Source of the DNA: Alkalibacterium sp. 20
Lineage (GTDB): Bacteria; Bacillota; Bacilli; Lactobacillales; Carnobacteriaceae_A
DNA length: 40,245 bases
Direction of reading: 5' to 3'
Assembly (NCBI RefSeq): GCF_001885615.1
Contig: NZ_LSRN01000028.1
Span: 1-40,245, forward strand
The position numbers were made by a program, and so were the translations under genes. The notes beneath the pieces are model-generated. The model saw nothing but the letters and a program-made list of their open reading frames with translations. It made no database searches and was not told the DNA's origin. The stretch's first letter is position 1. Every line of letters starts with the position of its first letter. This document shows positions 1-8,885 of this stretch, piece after piece.

Positions 1-74
1 GTGTAGGTTGCATAACCCTTTTGAGAGTAAGAAAATCATTTTTTGTAAGTGGGAAACTAGTTTAACTTGTATAA

Positions 75-305
75 AGTAAACTGTCTGATGAATATATCCA
101 GGAATCTGGCTTCTTTACCGGAGCTTTTGTAGGCATAAGCTGTATCGATACAAGCGGCATGCATGTAGCAGCTGATTTCGATTACTTCCGATATGAAGAA
201 GCAGAGGACACACGTGACCACTGGACTCAAGCACGGCACTGGAATAAAGACAAAACCAGTGGCGCCAGCAAACCCGCCTTAGGTCAGACCGGTACATCAA
301 AATAA
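75..305 (+). pseudogene. C-terminal remnant of a GH43 beta-xylosidase
   Basis: Reading from 75 to the TAA at 303-305 gives about 76 residues. They include the stretches [12 protein letters not shown] and [13 protein letters not shown], which resemble the end of the C-terminal beta-sandwich domain of family 43 beta-xylosidases. An in-frame TAA at 72-74 sits directly upstream and no start codon with a ribosome-binding site precedes the segment. It is therefore a broken gene end, or the continuous reading frame is shifted before base 75. The position directly upstream of xylB fits a former xylan/xylose operon. The rest of the gene, if it exists, lies before this window. The family call comes from recognition of the C-terminal motif only. 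Confidence 0.65.
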
Positions 306-323
306 ACACGATATAAACATAAG

Positions 324-400
324 AAGGGGACCGACTACAAAAGGAAAGCCATCAACGCTAAGCAGATTGGAGCTTACCTGTTTAGGCCGTCTCCTTTTTA
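324..400 (+). terminator. Nested hairpin with U-tract between the xylosidase remnant and xylB
   Basis: An outer stem AAGGGGAC (324-331) pairs with GTCTCCTT (389-396, one G-U) and runs into a T-tract. It encloses an inner stem CTAAGCAG (358-365) with CTGTTTAG (378-385). It could be the terminator of the upstream gene or a structured xylB leader. The long outer loop makes it an unusual terminator. Confidence 0.45.
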
Positions 401-434
401 TTACTTAAAAAATACAGAGAATGGACGTGTGACA

Positions 435-1931
435 ATGAGTTATGTACTAGGTCTAGACTTAGGAACGGGTAGTTTGAAAGGGATTTTAGTCAATAAAGAA
501 GGCAAAATCGTTGATGAAGCATCGGCTGATTATCCTTTACTGACACCTAAGCGGGGATACAGCGAACAGGATCCGAAAGAATGGTTCAGAGCAGCCAAAG
601 AGGTCATGGCAGAAATATTCAAGTCAACTCTAGATGTCAAGGATAATTTGGAAGGGATCAGTTTTTCAGGACAGATGCATTCACTTGTCTTGCTGGATGA
701 AAAAGATGACGTCCTGCGCAATGCCATTTTATGGAACGATGTGCGTACGACTGAGCAATGTGTCACGATCACCGAAAAAATTGATAACTTGATCGCTATC
801 ACTAAAAATAAAGCTTTGGAAGGATTCACCTTACCTAAACTGTTATGGGTCAAAGAAAACGAACCGGCTATCTGGGCCAAAGTGGCGACGTTCCTGTTAC
901 CAAAAGATTATTTAGGCTTTTGTTTAACGGGAAGCAAGCAGATGGAATACTCCGATGCAGCGGGCACGTTACTATTAGATGTGGAAGCACGTGAATGGAG
1001 CAAAGAGATCGCTGAGAAATTAGCTGTTCCATCATCACTCTTTCCACGTCTCATTCAGTCGCAGGATAAGATCGGTGACTTGGATGCTGACCTGGCAGAA
1101 GAACTGGGTCTTTTAAATAGTGTGCCGGTTTTTTCTGGCGGTGCGGATAACCCGTGTGCGGCAGTGGGAGCGGGGATCGTAAGACCAGATCAAGGTATGG
1201 CAAGTATCGGGACATCCGGGGTCTTCTTATCATATGAAGAAACAGGCGATAAAAACTATAACGGTCACCTGCATTACTTCAACCATGTCGTCCCGAATGC
1301 CTTCTATACCATGGGCGTGACCCTGGCTGCCGGAAATAGTTTGAGCTGGTTCAAACAAACCTTTGCACCGAACGAAAGTTTTGAAGAACTGCTAAAAGGT
1401 GTCAAGGACATCAAACCTGGATCTGACGGACTGCTCTTTGCGCCCTATATCTCAGGCGAACGCACACCGTATACAGACAGTAATATCCGAGGAACTTTCC
1501 TGGGTATGGATATTGCACACACACGCGACCATTTTGCTCGTGCTGTTCTGGAAGGTATCACTTTCTCACTGAGAGATTCATTTGAATTGATGAAAAAACA
1601 TTCAAATAAAGATTTCAAACAAATCGTTTCAGTCGGTGGAGGCGCTAAAAATCCGGACTGGCTACAAATGCAGGCCGACATCTTCAATACACCGGTCGTC
1701 ACGCTCGAAACAGAGCAGGGACCGGCCATGGGTTCTGCGATGATTGCTGCCGTTGGAGCCGGCTGGTTTGACTCCTTTGCAGACTGCTCAAAAGTGTTTG
1801 TCAATTACAAATCAGAAGTACAGCCAGACGCTGAAGCTGCTCTGCAATACGACAAAGTTTACGCCAATTACAAAGAGGTTTATCCGACGATCAAAGACCT
1901 TTCTCACAAATTAGTGACTGCTAACGACTAA
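435..1931 (+). CDS. xylB: Xylulokinase
   Basis: The 498-residue product matches the usual FGGY sugar-kinase length. It phosphorylates D-xylulose to D-xylulose-5-phosphate with ATP in the cytoplasm, the step after XylA. Visible features are the N-terminal phosphate-binding motif DLGTGSLKG (about 8-16), the substrate segment SGQMHS (about 78-83), and GGADNP with the probable catalytic Asp near 238. The C-terminal FGGY domain shows VGGGAKNPDWLQMQ and QGPAMGSAM. I chose the ATG at 435 because MSYVLGLDLG is the normal family start; a GTG at 429 is in frame. The Shine-Dalgarno sequence is weak. The gene is separated from xylA by an iron-uptake operon, which is an unusual split of a normally compact pair. 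Confidence 0.95.
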   Translation: MSYVLGLDLGTGSLKGILVNKEGKIVDEASADYPLLTPKRGYSEQDPKEWFRAAKEVMAEIFKSTLDVKDNLEGISFSGQMHSLVLLDEKDDVLRNAILWNDVRTTEQCVTITEKIDNLIAITKNKALEGFTLPKLLWVKENEPAIWAKVATFLLPKDYLGFCLTGSKQMEYSDAAGTLLLDVEAREWSKEIAEKLAVPSSLFPRLIQSQDKIGDLDADLAEELGLLNSVPVFSGGADNPCAAVGAGIVRPDQGMASIGTSGVFLSYEETGDKNYNGHLHYFNHVVPNAFYTMGVTLAAGNSLSWFKQTFAPNESFEELLKGVKDIKPGSDGLLFAPYISGERTPYTDSNIRGTFLGMDIAHTRDHFARAVLEGITFSLRDSFELMKKHSNKDFKQIVSVGGGAKNPDWLQMQADIFNTPVVTLETEQGPAMGSAMIAAVGAGWFDSFADCSKVFVNYKSEVQPDAEAALQYDKVYANYKEVYPTIKDLSHKLVTAND

Positions 1932-1952
1932 TGGATAAATACCGAAAAGAAG

Positions 1953-2087
1953 TTTGGGACAAAGTATTTTTATGAAAAGTAGCCGCGCTTTTGCTAGTTT
2001 TAATAGATAGATATAAATAAAGCCAGTTTTAAAACCTAATCGTTCAGGGTTTTGAGACTGTCTTTTTTTTTTGAGAATTTTGTCCCA
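1953..2087. repeat. Inverted repeat TGGGACAAA / TTTGTCCCA flanking the xylB terminator
   Basis: TGGGACAAA at 1955-1963 is mirrored by TTTGTCCCA at 2079-2087, with the xylB terminator between them. Similar intergenic TGGGACAAA motifs recur in genomes of related bacteria, by general knowledge; no second copy was noticed in this window. The function is unknown. Confidence 0.4.
2019..2072 (+). terminator. Rho-independent terminator of xylB
   Basis: A stem formed by about 2020-2036 and 2047-2063 (one to two wobbles or mismatches) is followed by an uninterrupted run of ten Ts. It ends the xylB transcript. Confidence 0.85.
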
Positions 2088-2220
2088 GATGCTTGTCTCA
2101 TTTAAAATGATATATCGAGAGTATCTGCGTGTAGGATGCTGAAAGGGCTACTATGATCAGTCTCTTGAGAGAATTGAAAAGTCTTTATGAAGAAGGCATA
2201 AGTGATAAGGGTGAAAGATG

Positions 2221-2250
2221 TTATCAAAAAAGAAGTGTTTCGATTATAAT
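2221..2250 (+). promoter_or_regulatory. Candidate sigma-A promoter of the esterase gene
   Basis: A perfect -10 box TATAAT (2245-2250) has a weak -35 TTATCA (2221-2226) at 18-bp spacing, about 45 bp before the chosen start. No clear cre or XylR site was seen. The rest of 2088-2294 holds nothing else recognisable. Confidence 0.45.
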
Positions 2251-2294
2251 AATAAGTGAGGTGTTGAAAGTTCAAACGAAAAGAGGGAATGACG

Positions 2295-4184
2295 ATGAAC
2301 ACAGACAAGACATTATGGTTACCGAGATATATCAGTAAAGGCATGATCGTGCAGCAAAACGATCCTTTTGTCGTCAGAGGAAAAGATGTAACTGGAACCC
2401 CATTAACTATCAGTTTTGATGAGGAAACAGTTGAAACGGCATCTGATGCTTCCGGTCTGTGGTCGGTAACCTTTCCACCCAGACAAGCGGGCGGGCCGTA
2501 TACATTACATATAACAGGGACAAGTCAAAAAGTGATACGAGATATTTATGTCGGAGAAGTCTGGCTTTTGGGTGGGCAATCCAATATGGAATTATCCGTA
2601 AACCAGACTTATGATGAATTCAAGGAAGAAATTGATGCGGCAGATTATCCGTTGATTCGTCAGTTTCATCTGGAAATGGATCCTGTTTTTGACAAACCAA
2701 AAGAATGGCTGCATCAAGGGAACTGGAAAACAGCTACCCAAGAAAACATTCAGGATTTTTCATCTCTCGGTTTCTTTTATGCGAAACGGCTCTATGAAAA
2801 GTTAGACGTGCCCATCGGTATCTACCACACAGCTGTCGGAGGCACGCCGATTGAAGCGTGGATGAGTGAAGAGACACTGCATGAACAGGGTGGTTACGAT
2901 GAAGAAATGGATTACTGGAGAGATCCGGAAAATGTCGAAAAAGAAATCCGGAAAGACTTCAAAATAAATCAAGAGTGGTATGAAGACCTTCACAACAATG
3001 ACCGTGGGATACTGGACTCACCGAAATGGATGGCAGAGAACCTGGATACTTCAAACTGGTTACCGCTGGAACTGCCGGTCATGTTTAAAGACACAGCCTT
3101 AGCCGGTTTTTCAGGTATGGTGTGGTTTCGCAAAAAAATTGAAGTAACGGAAGAACAGCTTGGATCAGAACGGTGGAGACTGCGCCTGGGTTCACTGATC
3201 AACGGAGATGAAACGTATCTGAACGGTGAAAAAGTAGGCGCAACGTCTTACCGCTATCCGCCGCGCAAATACGACTTTGATAAAGAAAAGTTAAAGCTAG
3301 GGACCAACACTTTGGTCATCCGGTTAATGATCGATGCTGGGAATGGTGGCTTCATACCGGGATTTCCGTATCAGGTCGAATTAGAGGACGAAAGCATTCC
3401 GCTTGAAGGCGAGTGGTCATATCGGATCGGGTACCGGAAAGAACCGATCACACCGATGCTGTTTTTGCATTACAAACCAGCGGTATTATATAAAGGCATG
3501 TTGTCTCCGCTAAAAGATGTTGCCTTTAAAGGGGCACTCTTTTATCATGGTGAATCAAACGCCAAGCAACCAGCAGGTTATAAAGAATTGATGGTACGGA
3601 TGGTTCAGGACTGGAGAGCTCTCTTTAAAAAAGACTTGCCGTTTTACTACGTGCAGCTGGCTAATTATGTCGATCCGGCTGTAGGCAGTGACAACAGGAA
3701 GTGGGCGGCATTGCGTCATGATCAGGATGGGGCCCGTTTTTTGATTGACAATGCCGAGATGATTCCGGCATATGACTGTGGACTTTCCAATGACCTGCAT
3801 CCATACAATAAAAAAACACCCGCACTCAGACTGGCGCAAGTAGCATTAAACAGAGACTATGGCATTGGAGAGTCGTATACAAATTTGGAAATCAGAGACA
3901 TCAGCAAGTCAAAAAAATCAGTCGCGCTGAAAGTGAAAGGGCTGCAAGGTGAGCTTGCTTTGACAGAAGAGATGCCTGAGATAGAAATTAAATCGGGCGG
4001 CAAGTGGCTGGCGATTGAAATTGCACAGATCGACAAGGCTGAGCTGCACTGCTTTATACCAAAAACGCTTGAGCCAGATGCGATAACAGACGTGCGGTAT
4101 GCCTGGCGGAACGATCCGCGAGGGTACGTATTTGATACTAAAACGACCTTACCGTTGCTTCCATTTACGTTTCATTTAAAGTAA
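2295..4184 (+). CDS. SGNH-fold carbohydrate acetylesterase (sialate O-acetylesterase-like)
   Basis: The 629-residue protein removes O-acetyl groups from sugars. In this setting the likely substrates are acetylated xylan oligosaccharides, although the family is often named sialate 9-O-acetylesterase. It shows block I GGQSNMEL with the nucleophile Ser near residue 97, a central FHGESN-like block (LFYHGESNA, about 417-425), and NDLHP near 500 carrying the Asp-His of the triad. A jelly-roll-like insert lies between about 250 and 390. No signal peptide is evident, so it probably works inside the cell on imported oligomers. AGAGGG at 2282-2287 is spaced properly for the ATG at 2295; an ATG at 2289 is too close. 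Neighbouring xylB supports a role in xylan use. Confidence 0.85.
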   Translation: MNTDKTLWLPRYISKGMIVQQNDPFVVRGKDVTGTPLTISFDEETVETASDASGLWSVTFPPRQAGGPYTLHITGTSQKVIRDIYVGEVWLLGGQSNMELSVNQTYDEFKEEIDAADYPLIRQFHLEMDPVFDKPKEWLHQGNWKTATQENIQDFSSLGFFYAKRLYEKLDVPIGIYHTAVGGTPIEAWMSEETLHEQGGYDEEMDYWRDPENVEKEIRKDFKINQEWYEDLHNNDRGILDSPKWMAENLDTSNWLPLELPVMFKDTALAGFSGMVWFRKKIEVTEEQLGSERWRLRLGSLINGDETYLNGEKVGATSYRYPPRKYDFDKEKLKLGTNTLVIRLMIDAGNGGFIPGFPYQVELEDESIPLEGEWSYRIGYRKEPITPMLFLHYKPAVLYKGMLSPLKDVAFKGALFYHGESNAKQPAGYKELMVRMVQDWRALFKKDLPFYYVQLANYVDPAVGSDNRKWAALRHDQDGARFLIDNAEMIPAYDCGLSNDLHPYNKKTPALRLAQVALNRDYGIGESYTNLEIRDISKSKKSVALKVKGLQGELALTEEMPEIEIKSGGKWLAIEIAQIDKAELHCFIPKTLEPDAITDVRYAWRNDPRGYVFDTKTTLPLLPFTFHLK

Positions 4185-4226
4185 CAAAGCCAGGTAAGGA
4201 TGAGCGTCACTTTTTTCAAGAAAATA

Positions 4227-4278
4227 AAATAAACCGAGTGTCAGTCTGTAATCAGTCAGACTGGCACTCGGTTTATTT
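4227..4278. terminator. Strong, probably bidirectional terminator after the esterase gene
   Basis: Arms of 22 nt (4227-4248 and 4257-4278) pair with a single G-U around an 8-nt loop. Both ends are A/T-rich, so it could stop transcription in either direction. Confidence 0.85.
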
Positions 4279-4564
4279 ACCGTGTTGGGATTGAAACGAA
4301 AAAAGTAAACTGAATATCTAAAAAGACTGAAGAAACGGTTGGTGATATTCCAGGATATCTAAATAAAAAAAGTGAACACCATTCAAAAGTGAAGAGTTGA
4401 ATGAGCAAATTCCGACATGAACTGCTTGGGTTTTTCAATCATATTTATCTATAAAACGTTATAGGAAATCCTCTCAATACGGATTCAGTTATTCAAAGGG
4501 TACCGTTAGAGATAATGGTTTCTTGAAGATTATCCACTCTTTTGTGAAAAAAATCTCATTACTA
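4279..4564. other. Non-coding gap before the iron operon
   Basis: No plausible gene was found here. One weak dyad, GATAAT (4511-4516) facing ATTATC (4529-4534), could be a binding site but matches nothing I recognise. Confidence 0.4.
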
Positions 4565-4613
4565 TTTACTTTAGTCCTGATTCATCATATAATTGGTAAT
4601 GAAAATCATTCTC
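4565..4613 (+). promoter_or_regulatory. Promoter with Fur box of the iron-uptake operon
   Basis: The -35 TTTACT (4565-4570) and -10 TATAAT (4588-4593) are spaced exactly 17 bp. Directly downstream, 4595-4613 matches the 19-bp Fur box GATAATGATAATCATTATC at 16 positions. A repressor bound there would cover the transcription start, predicting Fur-Fe(II) repression and induction under iron limitation. Confidence 0.85.
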
Positions 4614-4739
4614 AATTAAAATAAGCGAGTCGATTATAAAACTAATTACTATCGATCCAATCATTTGGATGTTTATAATGTTGATTAAAAGAGAGTATGT
4701 GTTAATAAAGTGGCGACGTGTTCTGGAAAGGAAGATACC

Positions 4740-5795
4740 ATGGAAGTATATGACGTGACGATAATCGGTGGAGGACCGGCGGGGCTTTACAGTGCCTTTT
4801 ACTCAGGACTACGCGCGATGAAGGTTCAGCTGATCGAGGCTCAGCCGTATCTGGGAGGTAAATTGAATCTGTATTCCGAAAAAATCGTCTGGGATGTCGG
4901 TGGGATCCCGCCGATGCCTGCTGGACAAGTCATCCAGCATCTGATCGATCAGGCGAAAACCTTCCAGCCGACGATCCGTACCGGCGAGAAAATCGACGGG
5001 ATAACAAAAGAAACGGATGGGAATTTTCAGATACACACGACGAAAGGCAGCACCTACTTAACCAAAACACTCCTGTTGGCAATGGGTAACGGCATTCTGG
5101 ACCCCATTCCTACACCTTTTTTCACCAACAATGGCGAACTTTTGAATAACGTGCATGTATCGGTGACTGATTTTGAAGCAATGAAGCATAAGCGAGTCTT
5201 TATTTCTGGCGGCGGCAATTCAGCTATCGACTGGGCGAATACCCTAGCACCGATCGCCAAAGAGGTCATTCTGGTGTATCGACAGGAAGAATTCAAAGGA
5301 CATGAAGCGGAAGTGGAAAGAGTATTGAGTGGACCGGTGACGTGTATATTACAAGCCGATTTGATCAGTAAAAAACTCACTCCTAATGGTTCCAGTATCG
5401 AGACGATCACGCTTCAAGACAAAGAGACCAATAGAGAAGAAACACTTTCAGTGGATGAAGTGATCGTGTGTCATGGCTTTAACCGGAAAAATGAGTTGTT
5501 TGAGCAAAATGATGTCGGACTGGAAGTCTATGATGACTATTATGTAAAAGCTTCACCGCAGACGGAAACCGCAATTCCGGGGGTCTTTGCCTTAGGCGAC
5601 GCTGCAAAATATCCAGGGAAAGTCCATTTGATAGCCGGAGCGTTTCATGATGCTGTCAATGCCGTTAATGCTGCCAAAACGTACATCGATCAACAGGCTA
5701 ATGCAATGGGGACCGTCTCGACCTATGCCGATAAACTGAAACCAAAAGTGGCGACAGTCTGGGAACAATATGCAACCGAACAAAAAAATAAATAA
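4740..5795 (+). CDS. Thioredoxin-reductase-like flavin reductase (ferredoxin-NADP reductase type)
   Basis: The 351-residue FAD- and NAD(P)H-binding oxidoreductase has an N-terminal GGGPAG dinucleotide motif (10-15), a central second Rossmann motif ISGGGNSAIDWA (about 157-168) and a C-terminal FAD-binding block GVFALGDAA. The redox CxxC of true thioredoxin reductases is absent, as in YumC-type ferredoxin-NADP reductases and the IruO siderophore/heme reductase of Staphylococcus aureus. As first gene behind a Fur box and next to an iron-chelate transporter, the inferred role is reduction of imported ferric chelates to release Fe(II). AAAGGAAG at 4727-4734 selects the ATG at 4740; the in-frame GTG at 4710 lacks such a site. 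The next gene starts 19 bp downstream. Confidence 0.85.
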   Translation: MEVYDVTIIGGGPAGLYSAFYSGLRAMKVQLIEAQPYLGGKLNLYSEKIVWDVGGIPPMPAGQVIQHLIDQAKTFQPTIRTGEKIDGITKETDGNFQIHTTKGSTYLTKTLLLAMGNGILDPIPTPFFTNNGELLNNVHVSVTDFEAMKHKRVFISGGGNSAIDWANTLAPIAKEVILVYRQEEFKGHEAEVERVLSGPVTCILQADLISKKLTPNGSSIETITLQDKETNREETLSVDEVIVCHGFNRKNELFEQNDVGLEVYDDYYVKASPQTETAIPGVFALGDAAKYPGKVHLIAGAFHDAVNAVNAAKTYIDQQANAMGTVSTYADKLKPKVATVWEQYATEQKNK

Positions 5796-5814
5796 TATAA
5801 TGGAGGAACAAAAA

Positions 5815-6861
5815 ATGGACAAGATAAAAATGACGAAATACTTAGGACTCGTAACGGCTTCAGCCTTGTTGCTGGGCGCATGTGGGCAGACAGATTCTAC
5901 AGAAGATCAGACAAATACAACAGATAATGAGGAGCCGACTGAACAAACAGAAGAAACAGCTTTTCCGTTGACACTGGACAATTACACCGTATCTTCAGAA
6001 GGTGCTGAATTCTCTGAAAAAGAAATAACCTACGAATCCCGTCCGGAATCGATCGTTGCCAATAACCAGGGAACAGCGGAATTACTGCTGCAACTTGGAT
6101 TAGCTGATGACATCACGGGCGTAGCCGCATTATACGGTGCAGGCGATGAAGCAGTGGCTGAGGATTTCTCCAGTATACCGGTATTGGCAGAAGGCTATGT
6201 CGGGAAAGAATTGGTCGTTGGGGCTGATCCGGATATCGTCGTGGGACGAGGCCAGCTGTTTTCGAATGCAGAATGGGGAACGGGCACAGTAGAAGAATTG
6301 AATGAGCTGGATATTCAAACCTATATTCAAGCGACTTCAACGACTGGTGCAACCTTCGATGATCTGTATGCGGACATTGACAATTTAGGGGAATTATTTA
6401 CAGTTGAAGAGAACGCACAAGAATTTTCAGATGATGTGCAGACACGCATGGACGCCCTTGTTGCGGGTGTACCTGAAGATCAAGAGCCGCTTGATTATGC
6501 CTACATCTTTGGGGCAGAAGGCACTAACGTGGATATTTACAGCGGGGCAGCAGACACTTACTTAAACGATGCATTGAGCTACATGGACTTGAACAATACC
6601 TTTGCAGACGCAGCGGGTGAAATCAGTGTTGAAGCGCTACTTGAAGCTGACCCGGATGTATTGTTAATGGTCAACTACACTGGCGGACGTGCGCCAGAAG
6701 ATAGTATGGCTGATCTGAAAGCCAATGAGGCACTTTCCAGCTTGACAGCTATCCAGGAAGACCGTGTTTATACCATCGATTACAATCAATTCTGGAGCTA
6801 CGGTTACCAGATTTTAACCGGAATGGAAAAACTCAGCACACAAGTGTATTCAACAAATTAA
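5815..6861 (+). CDS. Iron-chelate ABC transporter substrate-binding lipoprotein
   Basis: The 348-residue protein begins with a lipoprotein signal peptide: basic start, hydrophobic stretch and lipobox LLGAC with the lipidated Cys near residue 24. A Thr/Glu-rich linker follows, then a Peripla_BP_2 (FepB/BtuF-like) fold with RPESIVANNQGTAELLLQLG and a C-terminal VYTIDYNQFW segment. It would sit on the outer face of the membrane and deliver a ferric siderophore or similar chelate to the permease encoded next. Substrate specificity cannot be read from sequence; iron is inferred from the Fur box. TGGAGGAAC supports the ATG at 5815. The mature protein is strongly acidic. Confidence 0.85.
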   Translation: MDKIKMTKYLGLVTASALLLGACGQTDSTEDQTNTTDNEEPTEQTEETAFPLTLDNYTVSSEGAEFSEKEITYESRPESIVANNQGTAELLLQLGLADDITGVAALYGAGDEAVAEDFSSIPVLAEGYVGKELVVGADPDIVVGRGQLFSNAEWGTGTVEELNELDIQTYIQATSTTGATFDDLYADIDNLGELFTVEENAQEFSDDVQTRMDALVAGVPEDQEPLDYAYIFGAEGTNVDIYSGAADTYLNDALSYMDLNNTFADAAGEISVEALLEADPDVLLMVNYTGGRAPEDSMADLKANEALSSLTAIQEDRVYTIDYNQFWSYGYQILTGMEKLSTQVYSTN

Positions 6862-6886
6862 TTCGTAGCCGGGAAGGAAGAAAGTG

Positions 6887-7954
6887 ATGAACCGCATCGA
6901 CAAACAACGCCAATTATTTTATATGAGTTTGCTCCTCTTTACCGTATTGATCATTCTATCGGTGGGGATTGGCGTCACGGTCGGACAAGTCGCGGTGCCT
7001 CTCACCGAATCTTTTCAGATACTGACTAAAAATCTGTCAGGCGGACTGATCGGCGATCTATCCAACCTGTCATCAGGCGCCTATGAGAATATCATCTGGC
7101 AAATCCGTTTTCCAAGAGTCCTTTTAGCTATGCTAACGGGGATGGGATTATCATTAGCCGGTGCAGTCATGCAGACAACGGTCCAAAACCCACTCGCAGA
7201 TCCTTACATCTTAGGCATTTCGTCTGGCGCATCTCTGGGTGCGACCTTTGCCATAATGATTGGCTTTGGTGGAACCAGCTTACTCGCTCAGTTGGGTTTG
7301 TCTTTTTGGGCATTCCTGGGTGCGGTGACGGCTGCCTTTCTTGTCCTGCTTTTATCGAATGTAGGCGGACAAGTGAATTCCATCAAACTGGTTTTATCCG
7401 GAATGGTTTTGAACGCGCTGTTTACAGCATTTTCTAATTTCATTATTTATATAGCTAACGATGCGGAAGGGATTCGGTCGGTCACTTTCTGGATGATGGG
7501 GAGCTTAGCTGGAGCAAGCTGGTCCACACTACCCTTGACAGCCACCGTTGTCTTGATTTGTTTCCTGTTCTTTTTAACACAAGAACGTATTTTAAATATC
7601 ATGCTGTTGGGTGATGAAGCAGCGATCTCGCTCGGGGTCAATTTGAGTTTTTACCGTAAACTGTATTTAGTCATCGCTTCGATCCTGACCGGTATTATTG
7701 TTGCAAACACCGGGATGATCGGCTTTGTCGGCTTGATCATCCCGCATATGATCCGTGGCATCGTCGGATCCAATCATCGATACTTTTTGCCGTTATCTGT
7801 CTTTTCAGGCTCCTTGTTCATGGTGTGGTCCGACATTCTGTCACGCATCATCCTGCCAACGGTCGAATTACCCATTGGTATCTTGACATCGCTGATCGGT
7901 GCACCGCTGTTCATTTATATTTTTGTTAAAAAAGGCTACGAGTTTGGAGGGTAA
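6887..7954 (+). CDS. Iron-chelate ABC transporter permease, FecCD family
   Basis: The 355-residue protein has about ten hydrophobic segments. It carries family signatures such as RFPRVLLAMLTGMGLSLAG, QNPLADPYILGISSGASLG and GFVGLIIPHMIRGIVG; the last contains the cytoplasmic coupling region that contacts the ATPase. It would form a homodimeric channel with the lipoprotein upstream and the ATPase downstream, which starts 2 bp after its stop codon. GGAAGGAAG at 6872-6880 fits the ATG at 6887 better than the GTG at 6884. Confidence 0.92.
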   Translation: MNRIDKQRQLFYMSLLLFTVLIILSVGIGVTVGQVAVPLTESFQILTKNLSGGLIGDLSNLSSGAYENIIWQIRFPRVLLAMLTGMGLSLAGAVMQTTVQNPLADPYILGISSGASLGATFAIMIGFGGTSLLAQLGLSFWAFLGAVTAAFLVLLLSNVGGQVNSIKLVLSGMVLNALFTAFSNFIIYIANDAEGIRSVTFWMMGSLAGASWSTLPLTATVVLICFLFFLTQERILNIMLLGDEAAISLGVNLSFYRKLYLVIASILTGIIVANTGMIGFVGLIIPHMIRGIVGSNHRYFLPLSVFSGSLFMVWSDILSRIILPTVELPIGILTSLIGAPLFIYIFVKKGYEFGG

Positions 7955-7956
7955 CA

Positions 7957-8715
7957 ATGAATTTAACTGTTGAAAATGTTTCGGTGTCTATTGCATCCCA
8001 GCAAATCATTCAAGATATTTCCCTGCATGTAAGTCAGAATCAATTTGTCGGTTTGATCGGACCGAACGGCTGCGGAAAATCAACGCTCTTGAAAAGCGTT
8101 TCGAAAATACTCGAACCCGACAGGGGGATCATTATGTTGGATGACGACAATGTTCAGGAACTTTCAAACAAACAGCTCGCAAAAAAAATGGGCGTGGTGG
8201 GACAGTTTAACCAAGTCAATTTTGACTTTTCCGTCCGCCAGATGTTGCTGCTTGGGCGATCACCGCACAAAGGGTTGATGGAAAGAGATAACGCTGTGGA
8301 TCATGAGATCGTTGAAAAAGTCATTCGTCAAATGGACTTGGGTAAATTGGCGGATAGAAGTTTCCTGTCACTGTCCGGTGGGGAAAAACAGCGGGTGATT
8401 TTAGGCCGAACTTTGGTGCAGCAGCCTAAATTCCTGGTGTTGGATGAACCCACCAACCATTTAGATATCAAACACCAACTGAGTATTTTAAAAACAGTCA
8501 GTGCCCTGCCGATCGGTGTATTGGCCGCTTTACATGATTTGAATTTAGCTTCACGCTTTACGGATTATTTGTATGCTATGAAAGACGGAAGGATAATTAA
8601 AGAAGGTACGCCTGAAGAAGTTTTAACGGAAGCGGTCATCAAAGAACTTTATGAAGTTGATTGTCGCACCTATACTAATCCTATTTTAGGAAAACAGACC
8701 ATTGAATTTCTATAG
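7957..8715 (+). CDS. Iron-chelate ABC transporter ATP-binding protein (FecE/FhuC-like)
   Basis: The 252-residue ATPase powers the transporter encoded by the two preceding genes. Walker A is GPNGCGKST (about 35-43), the signature LSGGEKQRV lies near 139-147, Walker B LVLDEPTNHLD near 160-170, and the switch His is in AALHDLN near 193. GGAGGG at 7946-7951 gives good spacing to ATG 7957. It is the last gene of the operon, followed by a strong terminator at 8831. Confidence 0.95.
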   Translation: MNLTVENVSVSIASQQIIQDISLHVSQNQFVGLIGPNGCGKSTLLKSVSKILEPDRGIIMLDDDNVQELSNKQLAKKMGVVGQFNQVNFDFSVRQMLLLGRSPHKGLMERDNAVDHEIVEKVIRQMDLGKLADRSFLSLSGGEKQRVILGRTLVQQPKFLVLDEPTNHLDIKHQLSILKTVSALPIGVLAALHDLNLASRFTDYLYAMKDGRIIKEGTPEEVLTEAVIKELYEVDCRTYTNPILGKQTIEFL

Positions 8716-8830
8716 TAAAGTAGAAAAGAGAAGCCGGTTCAAAACTCAGTGTCAAGAGTTGCGTGCACTTCTTTAGAATAGAACAGAAAAATTACAGCAT
8801 TGAGTGGTTAACGTTAAGCTCAGGCACACT

Positions 8831-8873
8831 AAAAAAGCCGTCCCCGTTTATATTTAACGGGGACGGCTTTTTT
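8831..8873. terminator. Bidirectional terminator between the iron operon and the convergent small gene
   Basis: A perfect 18-bp stem (8831-8848 with 8856-8873) begins with A6 and ends in T6. It can end the plus-strand iron operon and the minus-strand gene at 8886-9110. The stretch 8716-8830 before it shows no gene. Confidence 0.92.
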
Positions 8874-8885
8874 AGCTATCAGTAT

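Noticed and set aside
2153-2338. 61-residue frame upstream of the esterase gene
   Set aside because: No ribosome-binding site, it overlaps the promoter and the first codons of the esterase gene, and the sequence looks random.
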